Source: Miscanthus floridulus | Lineage: Eukaryota > Streptophyta > Magnoliopsida > Poales > Poaceae | Direction of reading: 5' to 3' | Length of the DNA: 64,000 bases | Assembly (NCBI RefSeq): GCF_019320115.1 | Contig: NC_089595.1 | Span: forward strand, 112,856,461-112,920,460 | Shown: piece by piece, positions 34,517 to 46,620 of the stretch | Numbering within the stretch: the stretch's first letter is position 1 | Layout of the letters: each line of letters starts with the position of its first letter | Position numbers and translations under genes: made by a program | The notes under the pieces: generated by a model | Told to the model about the DNA's origin: nothing | The model's database searches: none | What the model saw: only the letters and a program-made list of their open reading frames with translations

Positions 34517-34894
34517 GTGCCCAGAGCAGTTGTTGAACCCATCGGTGAGCCAACCTTCGAACTCCTAGGACTAGACGGGCCACAGTAGCATTTTTAGCTC
34601 CATATTCCTCTTACCTATGACGGGTCATGGCCCGTCAGGAGGGGCGAAACGTCCGGCAAGTTTTCTGAGGGAACGGACAGAGGTTGCGTGCATGCGCCCC
34701 ACGGCGAGATGTGGTGGTAGATCGTGGCAGGCGCACAGATCTAGCCGGGCAGTTGGTTTCCCCGGGTTAGCCCCCCGGGTTCCATACCTTGCATCCTTGC
34801 TTCCGTAGCCATGACCGCCACCGCCAATCGCTTTGGTTTCCTGCCTCCGCATCTCTGCCGCCGTTGAGTCCGCATCCATTCGCCCCCACCTCCA

Positions 34895-36126
34895 ATGGAT
34901 CCATGGTGCCGTTCCAACATCACCTTCCAGCGCATAGAGGGCCTCGTTCGTCGCGGTCTTCTCTGCGTGCGGACCTCGGCTGAGGAGTGGCTGCTGCCTA
35001 GCGAGGAGGACTTGGTGTCGCCGCCCGACGGCTCTGTGGTGTTGTTCGCCCACTTCCACGAGCGTGGGCTCACAACCCCACCCACAGATTTCTTTGGGGA
35101 CTGCTGCACTACTACAAGATCAAGCTGCAGCATCTCAATCCTAATGGGATCCAGCACATGACGGCGTTCGTCGCCCTATGCGAGGGATTCCTGGGGATCA
35201 GCCCCCACTTTGACTTGTGGAGGTACTTCTTTACCGTCACCCTCCAGAAGAAGAGGGAGAAGAGCGGCAGGCAGGAGTTGCACATGCCGATGGGATGCGC
35301 CGGCATCCAACTCTAGAACAATTGGGTCAGCAAGTACCCATCGATGCGGCTGTCAACGTCCAACAAGGGGAGGCACTCATAGTGGTTCTACCTCAAGAAC
35401 GACACCACCGCCCCTCTGCCGGAGTTCACCGGGTGCCTGATTGAAGAGGCCCCAGAGCCGTGGAGGAAGTGGGGCGTCCCGGAGAAGGACAAGAAGAAGA
35501 TCCGAGACCACATCACCGCCATCCACATCCTGAAGGAGAATGGCCTAAAGGGGTCGGGCATCATCGAGGCTTACCACGCAAGGAGGGTGGCGCCATTGAT
35601 GACGCCCGCGCTCTCGCTGTACGCGATGGCGTCCGAGGCGTCGTTCGACGGAACGACGCTTGCCGAGGGGATGCTCCCCAACTCTGAGATCATGCAATGC
35701 ATTAAGGAGGCAATGAAGCCTTTGCGGGACGACACGGGTGCCACCCTCGACTTCATCTGCCCGGTGCTAGGGCATCCTCCGATGCGGCTGGAGCCAAGCC
35801 ACGTCGTCCTCTTAAGTTTCTGTTTCTCTTGGCTTCTCTTCAATTGATTTCCCAACCCCTTGATACTAACTTTGAGAGGGGCGAGACCAGCTGAGGGACC
35901 TCATCCTCACGGATCATCCGGTGCCGTTGCCGAGGGATTTGGCCATGAGGACGACAAATCATGCCGAGGGCGAGCGGCTGAGAAGGCGAAGGAGGACAAG
36001 AAGAGGAAGAAGCAGCGAAAGCTGCAGGCATGGGAACGAGGGGAGGACACTGATAGCGATGATGATGGAGACGACGACGAGGTAGTCGATGATATCAAGT
36101 GGGACAACTTGGAGAACGAGGATTAG
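34895..36126 (+). pseudogene. Antisense accessory gene of the Tat element, N-terminal part (Transposase_28 / 'putative gypsy type transposon' domain)
   Basis: Lies opposite to pol. The protein starts MDPWCRSNITF at 34895 and includes LPSEEDLVSPPDGSVVLF. After a frameshift near 35095 it continues with LQHLNPNG, FVALCEGFLGISPHFDLWRY and CAGIQL, the pattern of the grass-retroelement domain Pfam calls Transposase_28; its function is unknown despite the name. In-frame TAG codons occur near 35314 and 35380. The frame at 35587-35847 continues the same domain, and an acidic tail (DSDDDGDDDEVVDD, 36051-36092) ends at 36126 in another frame. Indels and probable introns separate the pieces. The domain call is from motif recall. 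Confidence 0.7.
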
Positions 36127-36443
36127 CTGATAGGTATAGGTTCATCCTTGCAGGCATAGGGACCCTTCCCATTCCACGAAGGGGAGGGTATGTCTGGGGA
36201 GCCAGCGGAGGCGGGCCGTACCATCAGCCTATCCTAGGAGCCAACAGGGGTGGGTGGCTCTACCGTCACGCCTGAGGTGCCAGCGGAGGCGGGCAGCTTC
36301 ATTGTCGCGCCCCAAGAGCCAAGGGGAGCGAGCCCCTCTGCCTAGGAGAAAGGGGTGGGCTCAAAATGGCCTTGCTCTAATGAGGCAGAGCAAAGGTCAG
36401 CGGGTTCGCCCCCCAAACGCATCTGCTGCCCGACGACGCTGAG

Positions 36444-36525
36444 GTGAGTTATTGGTTCCTCTATTTTTCCTGTTTCGATCGGATTTCATCGTGACTTATG
36501 TTTTTCATCCCTTGTACATCGATAG
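36444..36525 (+). other. Probable intron of the antisense accessory gene
   Basis: Donor GAG|gtgagt at 36444 and acceptor gatag|gc at 36525, with a T-rich 82-bp body unlike the GC-rich flanks. It reads as an intron only on the plus strand. Confidence 0.55.
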
Positions 36526-37348
36526 GCAGCGGAATCCATTAGCGCTGGTGCCAAAGAAGAGCATCACCCTCCAATCAAGGCGGCAGTCGTCGGCTGGTGT
36601 TGTGTTCGTTTCGAGCGAGAGCGGCGTCGGTGTGACCGCATCGTCGGCTGGTCAGACGCTGCCCATGGTGGCGCCTGTGCCCCTGGCGGGACGGGCGAAC
36701 ACAGGGGCTCAAGGGATGCCTTTAGAGGTTGTGGAGCAGCCGGTGATGGCCGCGATACCACTGCTGCCGGTTGGGCAGATGGGACTACTGACCACGCTCG
36801 TGGCGCCGATCGTGGTGGGCACGGCATAGCCGGTCTTGACCCCGCCAACCCCGGTGGAGGTGGCAGTGGCCATGATAGATGTGTCATAGCCAAGCGCAAC
36901 CACAGCGGCGCCTGAGGCACCAGCGTGACCCGTGCTGTCGGCGGCCCAAGAAACAGCGCCTGGCACGGGCCCAACGGAGGAGGACGTGGCCGAGGGGTCC
37001 CCAGGAGTCGTGGTGCTGGGAGAGAGGTCAGCGTCCACACCATAGATCCCTTCCATCGCTGGAGGGGGCATCTCGGCGGATACATCATGACGAGAGGGGT
37101 CAATAGTGCTTGGAGCTGGCGGGGAGTCGTCCCTGGCCCTGATGTCGGTGGGCAGCTGCTCACCCGCACGGGGCAAGCCCCTGCTCCGATGGACGAATCC
37201 ATAGGATCCAGCGTCGACGCTTTTCACCCTTGATGATGTCACCGAGAGCATGGAGCAGGAGAGCCTCGATGTAGGGATCGCGTCCGTGCTCGAGGCCCTG
37301 AACCATGCCACGGGCGTGTTGCACGACGTCGTCATTCCCTCCGGCTGG

Positions 37349-37423
37349 GTATTGCTTCATCCTGCTTCTTGCCTTTATTTTCCTTTTTCTATTTTTTGTA
37401 TCCTGATCATCATCTTCCTACAG
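37349..37423 (+). other. Second probable intron of the antisense accessory gene
   Basis: Donor GGCTGG|gtattg at 37349, T-rich body and acceptor cttcctacag at 37423 (75 bp). Coding-like sequence with high GC flanks both sides. Confidence 0.55.
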
Positions 37424-38407
37424 TCCCTCATAGCTCACAGCCGAGGGAAGTCTCAGTTCCTTGGTCAACAGAAGGAGATCTAGGACCATCTCTTTGAGGA
37501 GGCATGGCTACGTGGGGAGGTGACCGCTCAGTTTGTTGCCGCCCAGTAGAGGGTGGCCGAGCTAACTCCCCTCGCCAAGGAGGCGGCCAATCTTTGGTCG
37601 CGGGTGGCTAAGGCCTGTCGGGATGCTAACGAGGCCGAGAAGGCGTTCGAGGCCCTATCGGCGAGGTCGCGAAAGGATGAAGAAGCCGCTAGGGTTAGGA
37701 AGGAGCGGGATGAGCTGCTCCAGAGGGACGCCGAGACCCGCCAGCAGATCCTTGACCTTCTAGGTGAGGTTGAGAAGGAAAGGGATCTAAGGCTAGGGGC
37801 CAAGGAGAAGCTCACGGCCCTAGAGAAGAGGGTGAGCCTGGATGCTGCAGCGGTCGCTCGGCTGCACAAGGAGCTAGATGAGCTGCTCCAAACCACAGAG
37901 AGGCTCTGCTCAGAATGCGGTGTGGCTCACAAGGAGTGTGACCAGGCTTTCCGACAGTGCGACCAGGACTGCTAAGAGCACAACGATGCACAGCAGAAGG
38001 TCGGCTCCCTCTAGGCCGAGCTCGAAAGCGCGATGACCCAGAAGTTGGAGGTTGAGAGCGTTTTTGCTAGGCTAGCCATGGACCTCGCCGAGGTGAGGAG
38101 GAGTCTTTAGGTGGAGAGTGACGAGCTTGGTATCCTGAGTGCCGCCCTCGGAGTGGTCTGTGACGACCTTCAGGTGGTGCGGTCGGAGGGGACCAGTTCG
38201 CTCGTGGCTCGTGCCGTCGAGATCATGGCTCAGGTGCACCAGCTCGAGAGGAATGCTCTTCGTGCTGGGGTCAATCAGTCCTTCGCGATTGCTCATTCTC
38301 ATTATGGAGACATCATCGACCTGGAGACAATGAGCCATGACTATGCGCCTAGCTATGAAGTCCATGAGCTAGAGGAGATGGAAGCAGCGGTGGTTCCCCT
38401 TTCGTAG
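37424..38407 (+). pseudogene. Antisense accessory gene of the Tat element, C-terminal coiled-coil part
   Basis: One continuous frame of heptad-rich, Glu/Lys/Arg/Leu-rich sequence. The longest open piece, 37553-37975, contains RKERDELLQRDAETRQQ and LEKRVSLDAAAVARL; the frame then runs to a TAG after VVPLS at 38405-38407. It is broken by TAG codons (about 37547, 38012, 38108) and one TAA (37973). A long coiled coil, so probably an oligomerising or partner-binding protein. Grass Tat elements commonly carry such a product behind the Transposase_28-like domain; its role is not known. Confidence 0.65.
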
Positions 38408-38619
38408 GACCTGGCGGATAGGATAGAAGACGTAGTTCTCCCCTGGAGGGGTTAGTTAGTTAGATAGGTTGGACGATCATTTTTGTAATAATCGAACAAG
38501 TTCCGACCCCTGTCTTTTGTTCGAACAAGTCTGTTCTTTTATTTCGGTGTGAACAAGTTTGTTTTTTCTCCCTTTTTATGTGTGAAAAAGGGTTAATGCG
38601 TTTTGACCCTTCCGTTTGT

Positions 38620-41545
38620 TAAGATCATAGAGCTTGGGGCACGGGTGAACAAACTCTTATCACGCTGGTGAGGAAGAGTGCCATAGCCGCTAGGGCGTAG
38701 GTTTCTTGCAGTCCGACCAGCATTACTCAGTCGTTCATTTTCGCAAACCATGCCACTAGGTTTTTAACGTGAGGAAGGGATCTGGCATGACGACTGTTTT
38801 AGAAAGGGTGTATATATACCCTTACCAGCCCTCGAGTGAGATCTGACCCCTTGCCGTTGATGGGGTCGGTGTCACTGAAGATCGAGAAGAGGATAGCGAA
38901 ACTAGTAGGAGAAAGCGTCTCTTGTTTTAGAAACGTTATTCTTATTTTTCGCACGTACCCCCTCCCTAGGATCTAAGCCAGTGTTCTATGACCGCGCATT
39001 CGGTCTCCTTGCGAGTCCAACTTTCCTTGAGCCGCCGGTCAAGGGTCGGCTCGTCTTTATGGTTGTTACCCCGTCCATGGTTTCCGCAACCGGAGGGGTT
39101 GAGCTAATGTCACTTGCCTCAATGGCTTGAGTGACATGCTCGGTGAGCTCGCTAACGGGCATGTTTGAGTGGAATCCAGGTCCATCGTTCATGATGGGGT
39201 CGGCATAGCCCTCACGTGGCATTCCACTACTCCTTAACCCGCCTCTCGGTAGATGCCCGAGTCACTCCAGAGAGCGACTCAGGTGGCCCGCTGTCCTCCC
39301 CTCAATGGAGATTCTATGGGCTTGGCTCAAGGTTAGGATTGAACGAGAAGGTTGGGATAACCCTATCTGCTTCTAAGCAGGTCGTTCAAAGGTCGCTGGG
39401 GCTCATTTGTGTTTTCTCCCCTGGCTCTGTTCGACACGAGGCGGCCTCGAGCCCTTCGTGGGCCAGCGTTCGAACCCCGATCAGTTGGGTTCCTTAGTTA
39501 GGGTCGGGCGGCTCGAGCCCCGAGCCCCATTGGGCTTGGTAGGGGTCGGCTAAATTTCAAGCGTCACCCCGTCCACGGTTTCCGTAAATGGAGGGGTTGA
39601 GCTAACGACACTTGCCTCGATGGCTCGAGTGTCGTGCTCGGCGAGCTCGCTAACGGGCATGTCCGAGTGGAATCTAGGTCTGTTGTTCGCTGACGGGGTC
39701 AGCATAGCCCTCATGTGGCATTCCACTGCTCCTTAACCCACCTCCTTGCAGATGCCCGAGTCATTTCGGAGACCGACTTAGGTGGCCCGCTGGCCTCTCC
39801 TCGATGGGAATTCTGTAGTCTTGGCTTGAGGTTAGGATCGAACAAGAAGGCTGAGATGTCCCTGTCCGCTTCTGAGCGGGGTCGAGCAAGGGCCGCTAGG
39901 GCTCATCTACATTTTTCTCCCCTGGCTCTGTTTGATGCGAGGCGGCCTCGAGCCCTTCGCGTGCCGGTCTTTGAACCTTGGTCGGTCGCCGCTCATATCG
40001 AATGAGACGACTACCGCTTCGTGACACGACATGAAGCGTTGTGATGCAGTAATTGCATTTGCAATGCTTGGATGTATGGGATGAATGTATGAATGAATGA
40101 TCATGCACTGGAAAAGTAGAAGCGGGGGTTGGTAAAGTTACCTCGATGGCTCAAGTGACGGATTGGGGGAGCTCTTACCGGATATGTTTGAGTGAAATCC
40201 GGGTCCATCGTTCTTGACAGAGTCAGCCTATCCCGCATGGGGTATCCTGCTGCTCCCTACCCATCTCTCGGTAGTGGCCCAAGCCATCCGATCGACCTGG
40301 GCGACCTGCCGCCTCTCCTCGATGGAGATTCCGCAGGTGGGCCCCTCCAAACCCTTCCTAAGAAGGCGGAGGCTAAAGCTCGGGGTGCGGGGACAAAAAC
40401 TCTGATCACGCTGGTGAGCAAAAACGCCATAGCCGCTGGGGCATAGGTTTCTTGCAGTCCGACCAGTTTTACTCAGAGTTTGTTTCCGCACACCTTGCCT
40501 TTAGTTTCTTAACATGATAAAGGGTCAGGCATAAAGAATGTCTACCGAATAGACCCTCTTGCCAAACCCTGTGTGGGACCTGACCCCTTGCTGTCGCTGG
40601 GGTCAGGGGCTCGATAGTGAAATTAATAAGAGAAAACATGCATAAATTAAGGGTGACCCATCTCTTGGCAGCGGCCCGAACCATCCGATCGACTTGGGTG
40701 ACCTGCTGGCACATGACTTACCTCGATGGCATGAGTGATGGGTTTAAGGAGCTCTTACCGGATATGTTCGAGTGGAATCCAGGTCCGTTGTTCGTGACGG
40801 AGTCGGCATAACCCGCATAGGGCATCCTACTGCTCCTGATCCATCTCTCGGCAGTGGCCAAGCCGTCCGATTGACTTGTGTGACCCGCTAACATAGGACT
40901 TACATGCAGAGATAGAGGATGAGATCATCCCCCCTAAGAAATTAGTCAGGTAGATAAGCCAGGCGGCGAACTTATAATAAATGGACAAGCTCTGAAATTT
41001 CATTATGGCCTAACAGATTTTTAGCCCTTCTCCCCTTTTCGTATAAAAAGGTTAGTGCATTCCGACCCCTTCTATCGTTAAGGCCATAAAGCCCAGGGTG
41101 CGGGTGAACAAACTCTGATTACATTGGTGAGCAAAGGCGTCGTAGCCGCTGGGGCGTAGGTTTCTCGTAGTCCGACCAGTTTTACTCAGCGTTCGTTTAC
41201 ACAACCCTTGCTTCCAGGTCTCAATGTGAAAGAGGGTCGGGCATAGAGAATGTTTGCCAGGTGGATATACTCTTGAACGCGTACCAACTCTTTCCTTAGT
41301 TTAGGCTAAAAAGCTCGGGTGTAGAAAAAACTATGATCACGCTGGTAAGCAAAGGCGTCGTAGCCACTGGGGCATAGGTTTCTCGTAATCTGACTAGTTT
41401 TACTCAGCGTTCGTTTCTACAAACCTTGCTTCTGGGTCTTAACATGAGAAAGGGTCGGGCGTAGAGAATGTCTACCGGTTAGATATGCTCTTATTAGCCC
41501 CCCAAGCGAGGCCCGACCCCTTGCCGTTGCTGGGGTCGGGTGTTA
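38620..41545. repeat. Tandem/interspersed repeats in the Tat 3' untranslated region
   Basis: Two unit types alternate. Type A (about 200-250 bp, with gtaggtttct, gtccgaccag and gggtcgggc) occurs near 38624, 40376, 41085 and 41306. Type B (about 500 bp, with gaggggttgagcta, gctcgctaacgggcatg and tggcattccac) occurs at about 39062 and 39563, with shorter relatives at 40138 and 40717. Lies between the end of integrase and the antisense gene. Confidence 0.8.
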
Positions 41546-44500
41546 GTAAAGATCGGGGAGTCGATAACAAAACTGATAAGAGAAAGTGTGTGTTTATTAA
41601 GGGTAAAAGTAACATAGCTGCTCGATGTTCTAGGCATTGATGAAGACTTCGTCATTGATGGTCTTGAGCTTGTAGGCGCCTGGTCGAAGCACCTCTGCAA
41701 TGACATACGGTCCCTCCCACGGCGAAGAGAGCTTGTGGCGGTTCATGTTGCTCTGGACGAGGTGGAGCACCAGGTCCTCGATGTTGAAGGCCCAACCCCA
41801 CACTCGACGGCTGTGGTACCGGCGCAACGCTTGCTGGTATTTGGCTAAGCGGTGGAGGGCGACGTTGCACGCTTTGTCTAGCTGGTCCATGGCATCTTTG
41901 AGTGACGCCTCGGCTCCCTATTCGTCATATGCCCTGACCCTTGGCACTCCATAGTCGAGGTCAGTCGGGAGGATAGCCTTGGAACCATAGACCATGAAGA
42001 ATAGCGTGTAGCCGGTGGCCTAGCTAGGGCTCGTCCTCAGGCTCTAGAGCACCGCAGGAAGCTCTATGACCCATCGTCCGCCAAACTTGTTCAACTAGTT
42101 GAAGATCCTAGGCTTGAGGCCTTGTAGGACCATGCCATTTGCGCACTCGACCTGCCCGTTCATGCGGGGGTGTGCCACGGCAGCCCAACCGACATGGACG
42201 TGGTATTCATCGTAGAATCAGAGGAACTTCTTTTCGGTGAACTACGTGCCATTATCCGTGATGATGGAGTTTGAGACTGCAAAGCGATGGACAATGTCAA
42301 GGAAGAACAGCATGGCTTGCTCGGACTTGATCGCGGAGATCGATCGAGCCTCTACCCACTTTGTAAACTTGTCTATAGTGACAAGCAAGTGCGTATAGCC
42401 CTCGGGCGCCCTCTTGAGGGGTCTGACCAGATCGAGCCCCCAGACCACGAACGACCACGTGATAGGGATCGTCTGGAGTGCTTGGGCCAGTAGGTGGATC
42501 TGCCGAGCATAGTATTGACACCCTTCATAGGTGCGCACAATATGTTTAGCGTTGGCTACCGCGATCGGCCAGTAGAAGCCTTATCGGAACGCGTTTTCGA
42601 CCAGGGTTCTAGGTGCGGCATGGTGACCGCAGACCCCACTGTGGATGTCGCTCAGCAACCGCTTCCCTTGTTCGATGGGTACACAGCGCTATAGGATTCT
42701 AGTGTGGCTTCGCTTGTAGAGCTCACCCTCAATAAGGACAAAGGACTTGGTGCGATGCACAAGCCTCCGAGCCTCTGTCTTGCCCATTGGCTGCACGTCA
42801 TGGAGGACGTAGTCAAGGTAAGGCGTCCTCCAGTTGGCTAGAGGGTCAGGCTCTGTTGCCGGATCCTTGTCAAGCTCTATGACCTCAGGGTCGGATGAAG
42901 CCAACGGCTGGTTAGCCCCTGAGCCTAGGGCAGGCGTCCCACCACTGGCTTGTTCTGATTCCTCATAGCAGACCGAGGGCTTGTGCTGATCACTGGCGAA
43001 GACGCCCATTGGCACCGGCTCTTGACTGGATGCTGCTTTCGCTAGTGCGGCGGCCGCCTCGTTGAGACGCCTCAGGATGTGATTGAGCTTGAGTCCATTG
43101 AACTTATCCTCCAGCTGGCGGACTTCTCGGCAATATGCAGCTATCTTGGCGCTGTGATAGCTCGAATCCTTCATGACTTGGTCAATGACCAGCTGGAGGT
43201 CGCCTCGGACGTCAAGGCATCGGATACCCAACTCGATGGCGATGCGCAGGCCGTTGATGAGCGCCTCATATTCGGCCACATTGTTGGAGGAGAGGAAATG
43301 GATGCGAACCATGTACCTTATGCGTACCTTGAGGGGCGAAACGAAGACCAGCCCCGTGCCGACGCCTTTCTTCATTAGTGATCCATCAAAGTACATCGTC
43401 TAATACTCTTGGTCGATGACTGTTGGTGGCATTTGGACCTCGGTCCACTCTGCAACAAAATCAGCTAGCACTTGGGACTTGATAGCCGTCTGGGTGGCAT
43501 ACGAAATGCCTTGACCCATCAGCTCGAGTGCTGACTTTGCGATTCTTCCCGTGGCATCCTAGTTTTGGACAACCTCATCGAGGGGGAAGGACGTCATGAC
43601 CATCACTGTATGTGACTCAAAGTAGTGATGTAGCTTCCTCTTAGAGATAAGGATGGCGTACATGAGCTTCTAGATTTGTGGGTAGCGGGTCTTGGAATCG
43701 GACAAGACCTCACTAATGAAGTACATGGGACACTGTATTTTGAGGGCGTGCCCTCTTCTTCTCGCTCCACCACTAGGGCGGCGCTGGCCACTTGTGTGGT
43801 GGCCGCAATGTAGAGCAGAAGCGGTTCTCTGTCGGTCAAAGGAACCAGGATCGAGTCCTTCGTTAGAAGCTGTTTGACCACGTCAAGTGCCTACTGGGCC
43901 TCGGGCGTCCATTTGAAACGGTCGGCCTTCTTCAGGAGCCGATAGAGGGGAGACCTCATTCACTGAGGCGCGAGATAAAGCGGCTGAGCACGGTGAGGCA
44001 CCCTACAACTCGTTGTACCCCCTTTATGTTCTGAATCGAGCCCATCCTTGTGATGGCTGAGATCTTCTTTGGGTTGGCTTCGATGCCATGCTTGGAGACG
44101 ATAAAACCCACCAGCATACCCCTTGGAACCCCGAAAACACACTTCTCAGGGTTGAGCTTAATGTCGTTTGCTTGGAGTTTTGCGAAGGTTTGCTCTAGGT
44201 CGGTTATGACCTGGTCAGCCTATTTTGAGTTGACCACGATGTCATCCATGTAGGCCTCAACAGTTCTCCCGATGAGGTCTCTAAAACACTTGAGCATACA
44301 ACGCTGGTGTGTAGCCCCACATTTTTTAGATCGAACGGCTTTGTGATGTAGCAGAACGATCTGAATGGGGTGATGAAAGATGTCATGAGCTGGTCGGATT
44401 CTTTCATCATGATCTGATGGTACCCGGAGTACGCATCATGGAAGCAAAGGGTTTTGCACCCTGAGGTCGAGTCAACTACTTGGTCTATGCGTGGTAAACG

Positions 44501-46620
44501 AAATGGATCCTTTGGACACGCTTTGTTGAGACCCGTGTAGTCAACACACATTCTCCATTTCCCACTCTTCTTTCGTACAAGAACAGGATTGGCTAACCAC
44601 TCGGGGTGATATACTTCCTTGATGAACCTGGTCGCCAAAAGCTTCGCAATCTCCTTGTTGATGGCCCTGTGCTTCCCTTCGATGAAGCGATGCAAGCGGT
44701 GCTTCACTGGCTTGGAGCCTTGCCTGATCTTCAAGGCGTGCTCGGTGACTTCTCTCGGAATGCCTGGCATGTCTGAGGGTTTCCACGCAAAGATGTCTTT
44801 GTCGGCATGAAGGAAGTCGACGAACGTGCTTTCCTATTTGGAGGAAAGCATGGTGCCAATGCCCACCACCTTGCCCTTAGAGCTACTAGGGTCTATGAGG
44901 ACCTCCTTGGCACCCTCCATAGGCTCAAAATCCCTAGCCAACCGCTTGGGGTCGGGTGCTTCTTCGACGACCTCCTTCCTAATGGCCGCGAGCTCCTTGG
45001 AGGTGACGATTACTGCGGCATGTTCGCAACACTCGACCTCGCACATGTAGGCACGCTAGAAGGAGGTGTCGATGATGATGACCCTGCATGGTCCCAGCAT
45101 CTTCAGCTTTAGATAGGTGTAGTTAGGGACAGCCATGAACATAGCATTGCATGGACGTCCCAGGATGGCGTGGTAGGTTCCATGGAACCCAACGACCTCA
45201 AAGGTAAGGGTCTCCATCCTATAATTAGTCGGATCCCCAAAGGTGACAGGCAGATCGATCTCCCTAAGTGGCACGGCCAGCTTTCCAGGCATGATGCCAT
45301 GGAAAGGCGCTTCAATCGGTCAGACATGCGATCGGTCGATGCCCATGGCGTCGAGCGTTTTTGGCATACATGATGTTGAGGCCGCTACCTCCATCCATCA
45401 GTACCTTGGTGAGCCACTTCGTGTCGATGATCGGGTCGACCACGTGTGGATATCTCTCCGGTTGCGGGACGCTCTCCGGGTGGTCGGTCCGATCAAAGGT
45501 TATGGCTGACTCTGACCATTGAGAAAGGTAGGCACAGCCGGCTTAGCCGTATAGACCTCGTGGCACGCGAGCTTCTAGCGATGCTAGGAGTCGTAGGCCG
45601 CTGACCCTCCGAAGATCATGAGGTAGCCATCCAGCGTCGAAAAGCCACCATCCATCCCCTTGGTGTCGTCCACGGTCGGCTTGGGGTCCTTCCCATGCAC
45701 CCCCCCTGTTGAAGCTTTTGGACAAGAACCGCTTCATGAGGCCACAGTCCTTGTATAGATGCTTGACGGGGAAAGTATGGTTCAGGCATGGCCCTTCGAG
45801 CAGCTTCTCGAAGTGGTCTAGGGTACCCTCTGTGGGCTTCTGACCCCCCTTGCGGTCGGCGGCGGCCACGAGTGAGCTCTTGCGTCGCTGCTTGTTCTTC
45901 TTCTTGCTAGGATGGTTGGAGGCGCCTTCACTGGCGTCCTCATCCCGCTTCGCCTTGCCCTTGAGGCTGTCGAAGATTGCTCTGACCGCCTCCTCGCCCG
46001 AGGTGTGGCTAGAGAAGTGCCTGCCGGGAGAAGCGTCGGATGTACCCATGAAGGGTTTCCCCAGCCTTCTGTCGGTAGTTTTTGAGATCCCATGGGTTAC
46101 CAAGATGCTTGTATGTGCCCTGTAAGTTTTCTACGAAGATATCTTTTAGGTTCGCCCAACTTTGGATTCTGTTGGGCGGAAGGTGTTCCAACCATGTCCA
46201 TGCCGAATCGGCCAGGAACAATGGAAGGTTGCGGATAATGAAATCGTCATTATCCACTCCACCGGCTTGGCAAGCAAGCCGATAATCCTCAAGCCATAGT
46301 CCGGGGTTCGTTTCCCTAGAGGATTTTGGGATGTTGGTTGGTGGTCGGTACCGTGGTGGGAAGACAGCATTGAGGATGTGTCGACCGAAGGCCTGAGGTC
46401 CTAGCAAGTCAGGGCTCAGGCTTCGGTCCTCACCACTATCGTAGTGTCCACCATGATGAGGGTGGTAGCCATGGCTAGCCCCCTCCCTCGTATCGCTGTG
46501 GCCGAGACGCTCATGCACTAGGACAACGGTGCATAGCCTGCCGCCTTGTGGCACCTGGTGGACTGATGCATCCTTGTTGGGTCGCTCTGAGGTCGTGCGC
46601 TGGCTAGCATCGAGCTCGCG
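41546..46620 (-). pseudogene. Degraded gag-pol of the Tat element
   Basis: Minus strand, from right to left. Retrotrans_gag with WTWLEHLPP and YIRRFSRQ (46554-46009); then a nucleocapsid-like Cys/His segment (KHLYKDCGLMKRF, about 45770-45720), apparently after an internal gag deletion. The protease-side segment includes HAILGRPCNAMF (near 45160). RT: VRKKSGKWRMCVDY (near 44560) and YMDD at 44252-44241. RNase H begins MYFDGSLMKKG (43396). Integrase core spans 42538-41900 and its C-terminal part ends at 41630. Stops include 45056, 44220, 42689, 42242, 42218 (TGA), 42095, 42044, 42020, 41918 and 41630, nearly all TAG; there are frameshifts in gag, RT and after RT. Coding-dead. Confidence 0.88.

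Noticed and set aside
36564..37335. 212- and 208-residue minus-strand frames in the Tat element
   Set aside because: They lie opposite the antisense accessory gene in Pro/Ala/Thr-rich low-complexity DNA and overlap each other in different frames.
38620..41545. CRISPR-like alternation of repeats
   Set aside because: Units are hundreds of bp, imperfect, and inside a plant retrotransposon; no spacers of uniform size.
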